From NCBI GenBank assembly GCA_025455895.1, contig JALOLQ010000120.1, forward strand, positions 1-5,539: a stretch of DNA of 5,539 bases, given 5' to 3'. Origin of the DNA: Solirubrobacteraceae bacterium (GTDB lineage Bacteria; Actinomycetota; Thermoleophilia; Solirubrobacterales; Solirubrobacteraceae). Below, piece after piece: positions 1 to 5,539 of this stretch; position 1 is the first letter of the stretch, and each line of letters opens with the position of its first letter. The notes beneath the pieces were generated by a model. It had not been told where the DNA came from. It saw nothing but the letters and a program-made list of their open reading frames with translations, and did not search any database. The position numbers were made by a program, and so were the translations under genes.

Positions 1-212
1 ACCGGCTGATCCCGGACGTGCTCAACGGCGTTCCCGACAGCCTCGGCCTGGACTTCCAGCTCGCCGATCTGGGCTTCGGGATCTTCGGCTTCCTGCTCGT
101 GATCGTCATGATCATGCGCCCGGAGGGCCTCTTGCCCGAACGCCGCCACCGGATGGAGCTGCGCGAGGACATCGACGTCCAGGAGTCGCTCTACGACGAG
201 GAGCACCGGTGA
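1..212 (+). CDS. livM: Branched-chain amino acid ABC transporter permease, C-terminal end (partial)
   Basis: This is the 3' end of a membrane permease of the Liv/HAAT ABC importer family; the 5' part lies outside the window. The frame is open from position 3 and gives 69 residues before TGA at 210-212. A last hydrophobic helix (about FGIFGFLLVIVMIM) is followed by RPEGLLPER, the 'RPxGLLP' ending seen in LivM/LivH permeases, and then by an acidic tail ending YDEEHR. The family forms the transmembrane path for Leu/Ile/Val or related substrates and docks on LivG and LivF. I call it LivM rather than LivH because the canonical order is livH-livM-livG-livF and livG follows directly with a 4-bp GTGA overlap. 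The acidic tail, rich in Glu and Asp, is longer than in the usual LivM ending. The true substrate cannot be told from this fragment. Confidence 0.85.
   Translation, partial: RLIPDVLNGVPDSLGLDFQLADLGFGIFGFLLVIVMIMRPEGLLPERRHRMELREDIDVQESLYDEEHR
198..203 (+). promoter_or_regulatory. Ribosome binding site of livG
   Basis: GAGGAG lies 5 nt before the GTG at 209 and within the end of livM. It supports this GTG, in the GTGA overlap with the livM stop, as the livG start. Confidence 0.6.
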
Positions 213-1045
213 GCACGGTCCCCGCGGAGACCGGCGGCGACGGCGCCCGGGAGTTCGGCCCGCCGATCCTGGCCGCCGAGCACATCTCCAAGCACTTCGG
301 CGGCCTGGCCGCCGTGAGCGACGTCTCGTTCGAGATCCCCGAGCAGTCGATCGTCTCGATCATCGGGCCCAACGGCGCGGGGAAGACGACGTTCTTCAAC
401 ATGCTGACCGGGCTCTACCGCCCGACCTTCGGTCGCGTCACCTTCGCCGGGCAGGACATCACCGAGCGCCGCCCGGACCTCATCACCGCCGCCGGGATCG
501 CCCGGACGTTCCAGAACATCCGCCTGTTCGGGACGATGACCGCCGTCGAGAACGTGCTCGTCGGCCAGCACGCGCGGATGGGCGCCGGCCTCGTCGGCTC
601 GATCCTGCGCACGCCCAAGCAGCGGCGGGAGGAGCAGGCGGCGCTCGACCACGCGCGCGAGATGCTCGCGTACGCCGGTCTGCGCGAGGACGTCTTCGAC
701 CAGCGCGCGGTGAACCTCTCCTACGGCGACCAGCGGCGCGTCGAGATCGCGCGCGCGCTCGCCTCGGACCCGAAGCTGCTGCTGCTCGACGAGCCGACGG
801 CCGGCATGAACCCCAACGAGTCCGCTCAGCTGACGGGCTTCATCCGGCGCCTGCGCGACGAGCGCGGCCTCACGGTGCTGCTCATCGAGCACGACATGAA
901 GGTCGTGATGGGCGTCTCCGAGCGGATCACGGTGCTCGACCACGGCGAGAAGATCGCCGAGGGCGAGCCGCTCGACGTCCGCCGCGATCCGCGGGTGGTC
1001 GAGGCCTACCTCGGCAAGCGCGAGTCCCAGGAGGATCACGGGTGA
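209..1045 (+). CDS. livG: Branched-chain amino acid ABC transporter ATP-binding protein LivG
   Basis: This is a 278-residue cytoplasmic ATPase that forms the nucleotide-binding heterodimer with LivF and powers uptake through LivH/LivM. All ABC motifs are intact: Walker A GPNGAGKT (53-60), Q-loop Q102 in RTFQNIRLF, signature LSYGD (170-174), Walker B LLLLDEP (190-196, catalytic E195) and H-loop H228 in LLIEHDM. The TFQNIRLF stretch and the IEHDMKVVM segment are typical of LivG, and LSYGD replaces the usual LSGGQ, as is common in LivG. The length is slightly above the usual 255-260 because of an N-terminal extension of about 18 polar residues before the first beta strand (ILAAEHISKHFGG). The GTG start is supported by GAGGAG 5 nt upstream and by its overlap with the livM stop. 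It overlaps livF by 4 bp. Confidence 0.96.
   Translation: MSTVPAETGGDGAREFGPPILAAEHISKHFGGLAAVSDVSFEIPEQSIVSIIGPNGAGKTTFFNMLTGLYRPTFGRVTFAGQDITERRPDLITAAGIARTFQNIRLFGTMTAVENVLVGQHARMGAGLVGSILRTPKQRREEQAALDHAREMLAYAGLREDVFDQRAVNLSYGDQRRVEIARALASDPKLLLLDEPTAGMNPNESAQLTGFIRRLRDERGLTVLLIEHDMKVVMGVSERITVLDHGEKIAEGEPLDVRRDPRVVEAYLGKRESQEDHG
442..470 (+). repeat. 29-nt exact repeat shared by livG and livF, copy 1
   Basis: This stretch encodes FAGQDITER in LivG. It is identical over 29 nt, in the same codon phase, to 1224-1252 in livF. It lies inside homologous ATPase domains, so shared ancestry plus codon bias or local gene conversion can explain it. It is not a mobile repeat. Confidence 0.8.
1029..1034 (+). 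promoter_or_regulatory. Strong ribosome binding site of livF
   Basis: A perfect AGGAGG stands 7 nt before the GTG at 1042, inside the last codons of livG. It is the best Shine-Dalgarno sequence in the window. It fixes the livF start at the GTGA overlap. Confidence 0.85.
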
Positions 1046-1758
1046 GCCTGCTCGAGGTCGAGGACATCCAGACCTACTACGGGAACATCCAGGCGCTGAA
1101 GGGCATCTCGCTGACCGTCGAGGAGGGCGAGATCGTCACGCTGATCGGCTCCAACGGCGCCGGGAAGTCCACGACGCTGCGCTCGATCTCCGGGCTGACG
1201 CCGGCGCGGCGCGGCAGCATCCGCTTCGCCGGGCAGGACATCACCGAGCGCCCGCCGCAGGACATCGTCGGGCTCGGGATCGCCCAGTCCCCGGAGGGCC
1301 GCCACTGCTTTCCGCGCATGACCGTGCGCGAGAACCTCGACCTCGGCGCCTTCCTGCGCAACGACAAGGACGAGATCGAGGCGGACATGGAGCGCGTCTT
1401 CGACCTCTTCCCGCGCCTCAAGGAGCGCGAGAAGCAGAAGGCGGGCACGATGTCCGGCGGCGAGCAGCAGATGCTCGCGATCGGCCGCGCGCTGATGGGC
1501 CGCCCGAAGCTGCTGCTGCTCGACGAGCCCTCGATGGGCATCGCGCCGATCCTCGTCGAGCGGATCTACGAGACGATCGTCGAGATCAACGAGCAGGGCA
1601 CGACGATCCTGCTCGTCGAGCAGAACGCCAACTACGCGCTCGAGGTCTCGCGCCGCGGCTACGTGCTGGAGACCGGCAAGGTCGTGATCGAGGACGCCTC
1701 CGACGCGCTGCGCGTCAATCCCGACGTCCAGGCCGCCTACCTGGGGGGTGCCGCATGA
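1042..1758 (+). CDS. livF: Branched-chain amino acid ABC transporter ATP-binding protein LivF
   Basis: This is the second ATPase of the Liv importer, 238 residues, the normal LivF length. Visible motifs are Walker A GSNGAGKS (36-43), SPEGRHCF (83-90) in the Q-loop region with E85 at the usual Gln position, signature MSGGE (137-141), Walker B LLLLDEP (157-163, catalytic E162) and LLVEQNANYAL (190-200), where Q194 replaces the H-loop histidine. The 'PEGR' Q-loop and the 'VEQNA' switch are known LivF traits, not damage, and they separate this protein clearly from LivG. The C-terminus RGYVLETGKVV...AYLGG is also LivF-like. The GTG start has a perfect AGGAGG 7 nt upstream and overlaps the livG stop by 4 bp. 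The gene ends in an ATGA overlap with the small membrane gene. Confidence 0.97.
   Translation: MSLLEVEDIQTYYGNIQALKGISLTVEEGEIVTLIGSNGAGKSTTLRSISGLTPARRGSIRFAGQDITERPPQDIVGLGIAQSPEGRHCFPRMTVRENLDLGAFLRNDKDEIEADMERVFDLFPRLKEREKQKAGTMSGGEQQMLAIGRALMGRPKLLLLDEPSMGIAPILVERIYETIVEINEQGTTILLVEQNANYALEVSRRGYVLETGKVVIEDASDALRVNPDVQAAYLGGAA
1224..1252 (+). repeat. 29-nt exact repeat shared by livG and livF, copy 2
   Basis: This copy encodes FAGQDITER in LivF and is identical to 442-470. A second exact match of 27 nt links the Walker B regions at 769-795 (livG) and 1503-1529 (livF). Confidence 0.8.
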
Positions 1759-2015
1759 CCTTCGTGTTCGGGCTGCTCGGCGCGACCGCGCTGTGGCTCA
1801 CCTACCTGTGGCTGGTCTCGGCGATCGTCGCGGCATGGATCTCGAACCGCAAGGGCTACGGCGAGAAGCCGGGCCTCGCCACCGGCCTGCTGCTGACCGC
1901 GCTCGGCCCGATCATCTGGCTGTTCGTCCCCTCGCGCCCGGACTCGGTGTGGAAGCGCCGCGGCCCGTTCGGCCGCGCGAAGCCGGGTGACGCCGCGGGC
2001 GCCCCGCCCGCCTAG
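1755..2015 (+). CDS. Small two-helix membrane protein of unknown function, coupled to livF
   Basis: I do not recognise this as a named gene. The 86-residue product has two predicted membrane segments (about residues 4-28 and 41-58) joined by a short basic loop, SNRKGYGEKPG. After the second helix comes a charged tail with KRR and a Gly/Ala/Pro-rich end. The pattern helix, K-G-rich loop, helix with an LGPIIWLFVP-like end resembles a common class of short bacterial membrane proteins with no assigned role. It has five Trp residues (14, 19, 28, 55, 66), several at likely membrane interfaces. The ATG start overlaps the livF stop as ATGA, and a G-run (1743-1748) lies 6 nt upstream. It is therefore the last gene of the liv operon, and by position it may act with the transporter, though nothing in the sequence proves this. 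The hydrophobic pattern and tight coupling make it a real gene rather than a shadow. Confidence 0.8.
   Translation: MTFVFGLLGATALWLTYLWLVSAIVAAWISNRKGYGEKPGLATGLLLTALGPIIWLFVPSRPDSVWKRRGPFGRAKPGDAAGAPPA
1995..2011 (+). terminator. Possible GC stem-loop at the end of the liv operon
   Basis: GCGGGC (1995-2000) pairs with GCCCGC (2006-2011) across a 5-nt loop, just before the TAG at 2013-2015. There is no T-run after it. It could slow or end liv transcription before trpD, but such short GC stems arise easily by chance at this base composition. Confidence 0.25.
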
Positions 2016-2019
2016 CGGC

Positions 2020-2025
2020 TACCCT
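2020..2025 (+). promoter_or_regulatory. Putative -10 box of trpD (TACCCT)
   Basis: TACCCT fits the actinobacterial TANNNT -10 form and lies in the 20-bp gap after the liv operon, 10 nt before the trpD GTG. No -35 box and no Shine-Dalgarno sequence are visible. This suggests a leaderless transcript or one with a leader of only a few nt, and it leaves no room for an attenuator or riboswitch in the gap. Confidence 0.45.
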
Positions 2026-2035
2026 GCCCGCTCCC

Positions 2036-3063
<1,028 letters not shown>

Positions 3064-3067
<4 letters not shown>

Positions 3068-3858
3068 GCGTGCTCGAGCGGATCGTCGACGCCACGCGCG
3101 AGGACGTCGCCGAGCGGCGCCGCGCGCTGCCGCTCGCGGAGCTCGAGCGCGAGCTCGCTCCCGGGCGTGAGGACCGGCCGTTCCACGAGGCGCTCGCGCG
3201 GCCCGGCGTCTCGGTGATCGCCGAGTTCAAGCGCCGCTCGCCGAGCGCCGGCGAGATCCGCGAGGGCGCGACCGTCGAGGGCATCGTCGGCGCCTACGAG
3301 GCGGCCGGCGCCGCCGCGCTCTCGGTGCTCACCGAGACGCGCAACTTCGGAGGCTCGCTCGGCGACCTGCGCACCGCGCGCGCCGCGTGCGGGCTGCCGA
3401 TCCTGCGCAAGGACTTCATCGTCGACCCCTACCAGGTGGTCGAGTCGGCGGTGGCCGGGGCGGACGCGATCCTGCTGATCGCCGCGGCGCTCTCGGGCCG
3501 CGAGCTCGCCCGCCTGCACGCGCAGGCCCTCGAGCTCGACCTCGATGTGCTCGTCGAGGTCCACGACGACGAGGAGCTCGCGCGGGCGCTCGAGGCCGTC
3601 GACCCGGACCTGATCGGCATCAACAACCGCAACCTCGCCGACTTCAGCGTCGACGTCGAGCGCACCTACGAGCTGCTCGTCGACGTGCCGGCCGGCAAGA
3701 CGGTGGTCAGCGAGTCGGGCTTCCACGCCCGCGAGCAGCTGCTCGAGCTCGAGCGCGTCGGCGTGGACGCGGTGCTCGTGGGCGAGAGCCTCATGCGGGC
3801 CCCCGATCCCGGCGCGGCGCTGCGCGTGCTCACCGGCCTGGATCCCGGGCCGGCCTGA
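3064..3858 (+). CDS. trpC: Indole-3-glycerol phosphate synthase
   Basis: This cytoplasmic (beta/alpha)8-barrel enzyme closes the indole ring of 1-(2-carboxyphenylamino)-1-deoxyribulose 5-phosphate. At 264 residues it is a normal single-function TrpC, not the TrpC-TrpF fusion found in E. coli. Active-site elements are all present in order: AEFKRRSPS (53-61, with K56), LRKDFIVDPYQ (114-124, with catalytic K116), LVEVHDDEE (163-171, with E165), GINNRNL (185-191, with N187), SESGF (216-220) and the phosphate-binding AVLVGESLMR (236-245). The start ATG overlaps the trpD stop (ATGA). No clear Shine-Dalgarno sequence precedes it, so translation probably depends on ribosomes finishing trpD. Like TrpD, it contains no tryptophan. 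A 62-bp gap follows before the protease gene. Confidence 0.97.
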
Positions 3859-3920
3859 GCTCGTCCGTCCGTCCAGCCGTTTACATCGCCTTCAGCGACG
3901 GCCGCGATCCTCAGCGGCCT
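3859..3920 (+). promoter_or_regulatory. Intergenic region with possible htrA promoter and hairpin
   Basis: This is the longest gap in the window. It holds three tandem CGTC units (3862-3873) and a small AT-richer island with TTTACA at 3880-3885, which resembles a -35 box. A weak -10-like GATCCT lies at 3906-3911, 20 nt further on. The inverted repeat GGCCGC (3900-3905) / GCGGCC (3914-3919) has an 8-nt loop and ends one base before the htrA ATG. No Shine-Dalgarno sequence is seen. The promoter reading is weak. The inverted repeat is exact but short, and it could be an operator, an mRNA hairpin near the start, or chance. Confidence 0.3.
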
Positions 3921-5123
3921 ATGACCTCGTCCCGAACCCTCTGGCCCGTCGCGATCTTCTCCGCCCTGCTCGGTGGGACGATCGCCGTGGTGCTGTCCGC
4001 GGCGCTCGGCCTCGGCGGCAGCGACACGACCACGACGGTCGTGCGCCAGGCGCCGCTCGCCAATCCCGTCTCCGACGGCGATGACGCCGCGGGCCTCACC
4101 GCGCGCGACATCTACAAGCGCGACGCGCCCGGCGTCGTCTTCATCCGGGCCGACGTCGCCCAGCCGAGCAGCTCGCCGTTCGGGTTCCCCCAGCAGCAGC
4201 AGGGCGTGGCCACCGGCTCGGGATTCGTCATCGACGAGAACGGGCTGATCCTCACCAACGCGCACGTCGTCGACGGGGCCTCGAAGGTCACCGTGCAGTT
4301 CGCCAACGACAAGACGGCCGACGCGACCCTGCTCGGCAAGGACCGCTCGACCGACCTCGCGCTGCTGAAGGTCTCCCCGCGCGGGCTCGACCTCACGCCG
4401 CTCCAGCTGGGCTCGGCGAAGGCGGTGCAGGTCGGCGATCCCGTGGTGGCGATCGGCAACCCGTTCGGCCTCTCGCGCACCCTCACCACCGGCGTCGTCT
4501 CAGCGCTCCAGCGCGAGATCCCGGGCCTCAACGGCTTCTCGATCAACGGCGTGATCCAGACCGACGCCGCGATCAACCCCGGCAACTCCGGCGGCCCGCT
4601 GATCGACTCCGGCGGGCGCGTGATCGGCATCAACTCCCAGATCGAGACGGGCGGCAACGGCGCCCGCGGCAACGTCGGCATCGGCTTCGCCGTCCCGATC
4701 GACACCGCCAAGCGCCTGCTGCCCGAGCTGAAGAAGGGCAGCGTCGAGACCGGCTACCTCGGCATCACGAGCCGCACCGTCGACGACGCGCTCGAGGGGC
4801 TCAACCTGCCGGTCGACGAGGGCGTGCTGGTCATCAGCGTGCAGCCCGGCAGCCCGGCGGCGAAGGCCGGCATCCGCGGCGGCGACATCCCCGCGCAGGT
4901 CAACGGGGAGAGCGTGAACCTCGGCGGCGACATCGTGACGAAGGTCGACGGCAAGGCGATCACCTCCAGCGAGCAGATCTCCTCGATGATCGGCGCGATG
5001 AAGAAGGGCGACGAGGTGAAGGTCGAGCTGGTCCGCGACGGCAAGAAGAAGACGGTCACCGTGACGCTCGGCCAGCGCCCGCAGTCCGCCGTCACCCCGC
5101 AGCCGCAGCCGGGCCAGCCCTAG
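3921..5123 (+). CDS. HtrA/DegP-like membrane-anchored serine protease with PDZ domain
   Basis: This 400-residue S1C-family protease is predicted to act outside the membrane in envelope protein quality control. An N-terminal hydrophobic segment (about 8-32, few charges) acts as a signal anchor and is followed by a low-complexity linker (about 33-60). The trypsin-like domain (about 60-275) carries the full triad: H115 in TNAHVV, D145 in DLALLK and S223 in GNSGGP. One PDZ domain follows (about 276-386, starting GYLGI), then a Pro/Gln-rich tail. The PDZ carries an extra loop with GGDI twice (320-323 and 335-338). This layout matches HtrA proteins of Gram-positive bacteria; a degP, degQ or htrA name cannot be decided. 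The ATG at 3921 is chosen because it directly precedes the anchor; the open frame further upstream only overlaps trpC as an Arg-rich shadow. It sits unusually between trpC and trpF, with 62 bp before it and 9 bp after. Confidence 0.95.
   Translation: MTSSRTLWPVAIFSALLGGTIAVVLSAALGLGGSDTTTTVVRQAPLANPVSDGDDAAGLTARDIYKRDAPGVVFIRADVAQPSSSPFGFPQQQQGVATGSGFVIDENGLILTNAHVVDGASKVTVQFANDKTADATLLGKDRSTDLALLKVSPRGLDLTPLQLGSAKAVQVGDPVVAIGNPFGLSRTLTTGVVSALQREIPGLNGFSINGVIQTDAAINPGNSGGPLIDSGGRVIGINSQIETGGNGARGNVGIGFAVPIDTAKRLLPELKKGSVETGYLGITSRTVDDALEGLNLPVDEGVLVISVQPGSPAAKAGIRGGDIPAQVNGESVNLGGDIVTKVDGKAITSSEQISSMIGAMKKGDEVKVELVRDGKKKTVTVTLGQRPQSAVTPQPQPGQP
4878..4934 (+). repeat. Short direct repeat inside the PDZ region
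   Basis: The 12-nt unit GGCGGCGACATC occurs at 4878-4889 and 4923-4934, exactly 45 nt apart and in frame. It encodes GGDI twice, each followed within 4-5 residues by V(N/D)G. It marks an inserted hairpin or a small internal duplication in the PDZ carboxylate-binding half. Confidence 0.7.
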
Positions 5124-5126
5124 GAT
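5121..5126 (+). promoter_or_regulatory. Putative -10 box of trpF (TAGGAT), overlapping the htrA stop codon
   Basis: TAGGAT matches TANNNT and is separated from the GTG at 5133 by exactly 6 nt, the spacing expected when transcription starts on the first base of the start codon. The TAG of the box is also the htrA stop codon (5121-5123). No -35 box is evident. A leaderless trpF mRNA is the simplest reading. The GGAT could also serve as a poor ribosome binding site, but its spacing and match are weak. Confidence 0.5.
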
Positions 5127-5132
5127 GGGCGG

Positions 5133-5539
5133 GTGCCCGACGCACCCCGCATGAAGATCTGCGGCCTCACCGGCCTCGACGACGCGCAGCGCGCGCTCGA
5201 GGCCGGGGCGTGGGCGCTCGGCCTGGTGCTGTGGGAGGCCTCGCCCCGCGCCTGCCCGCTCGACGAGGCCGAGCTGATCGCCCGCACGCTGCGCCGGCGC
5301 GCCGAGGTCTGCGGGGTGTTCGTCAACCCGGCGCTCGACACCGCCTGCGAGCTGGTCGACGCGCTCGGCCTGACGATGGTCCAGCTCCATGGCGAGGAGG
5401 GCCCCGCGTTCTGCGACGAGGTCCGCCGCCGCACCGGGGCGGCGGTGATCAAGGCCGCGCGCGTACACGACGCGGGCGATGTGCGGGCGCTCGAGACGTT
5501 CCGCACCGACTACCACCTGCTCGACACCCACCGCGACGG
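5133..5539 (+). CDS. trpF: Phosphoribosylanthranilate isomerase (partial, 3' end outside window)
   Basis: The product catalyses the Amadori rearrangement of N-(5'-phosphoribosyl)anthranilate, the step between TrpD and TrpC. The frame is open from GTG at 5133 to the window edge and gives 135 complete residues; the family is about 200 long, so roughly the last third is missing. Hallmarks are KICGLT (8-13, with the catalytic base C10), GLVLWEASPR (30-39), VCGVFVN (59-65), VQLHGEE (83-89), VIKAARV (105-111) and LLDT (129-132, with D131 as the likely catalytic acid). It is a stand-alone TrpF, not fused to TrpC. GTG 5133 is preferred for its distance to TAGGAT; ATG 5151, just before KICG, is a possible alternative. 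Two Trp residues (27, 34) are present. Because the frame has no stop inside the window, it is easy to miss. trpB and trpA may follow, but they cannot be seen. Confidence 0.95.
   Translation, partial: MPDAPRMKICGLTGLDDAQRALEAGAWALGLVLWEASPRACPLDEAELIARTLRRRAEVCGVFVNPALDTACELVDALGLTMVQLHGEEGPAFCDEVRRRTGAAVIKAARVHDAGDVRALETFRTDYHLLDTHRD

Noticed and set aside
2016..2035. A trp leader peptide, T-box or TRAP-type attenuator upstream of trpD
   Set aside because: The gap is only 20 bp and is filled by a -10-like box. There is no room for a leader with alternative stems, and no run of Trp codons is present.
3848..3855. GGCCGGCC palindrome at the end of trpC as a terminator
   Set aside because: It is a perfect 8-mer with no loop and no T-run, and it lies in the last trpC codons. 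It is better explained by GC-rich codons.
3387..3920. Long in-frame extension upstream of the htrA ATG, overlapping trpC
   Set aside because: The extension reads as Arg/Gly/Ala-rich shadow protein opposite intact trpC coding. The anchor helix begins right after ATG 3921, and no ATG, GTG or TTG occurs in this frame between the trpC stop and 3921.
4500..5531. Minus-strand open frame of 343 codons across htrA and trpF
   Set aside because: It is antisense to two clearly functional genes, has no recognisable motif and has low-complexity Arg/Ala/Asp composition, as expected from high GC. The same applies to minus-strand frames at 191-1039, 1912-2730, 2012-2746 and 3031-3726.

Overview
The window is very GC-rich and gene-dense. 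All genes lie on the + strand, with GTG and ATG starts, 4-bp stop/start overlaps and almost no intergenic DNA. Base composition, a PDZ-HtrA protease with a single N-terminal anchor, and TANNNT-type -10 boxes placed directly before start codons suggest a high-GC actinobacterium. A Thermoleophilia/Solirubrobacterales-like organism is my best guess; this is inference from style and no taxonomic marker is present.

Positions 1-2015 hold the end of a branched-chain amino acid (Liv/HAAT-type) ABC transporter operon: the 3' end of the permease livM, then the ATPases livG and livF, then an 86-codon gene for a Trp-rich two-helix membrane protein that I cannot name. All four are joined by 4-bp overlaps (GTGA or ATGA), so they are almost certainly co-transcribed and translationally coupled.

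Positions 2036-5539 hold a tryptophan biosynthesis cluster: trpD (anthranilate phosphoribosyltransferase), trpC (indole-3-glycerol phosphate synthase), an htrA/degP-like trypsin-fold protease with a PDZ domain, and trpF (phosphoribosylanthranilate isomerase), which is cut by the window edge. TrpD, TrpF and TrpC catalyse the consecutive steps from anthranilate to indole-3-glycerol phosphate. The protease is not a pathway enzyme but sits between trpC and trpF. trpD and trpF each have a -10-like hexamer just before a GTG start, and the trpF box overlaps the htrA stop codon. The cluster may therefore be read from several promoters, with some leaderless or near-leaderless mRNAs.

Intergenic DNA is limited to 20 bp before trpD, 62 bp before htrA and 9 bp before trpF. 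I found no RNA genes, mobile elements, CRISPR arrays or signs of recent transfer. The genes are mostly ordinary housekeeping genes, and I do not see a convincing new system. The points most worth a second look are the protease inside the trp cluster, the promoter/stop overlap at trpF, and the small membrane protein attached to the Liv operon.
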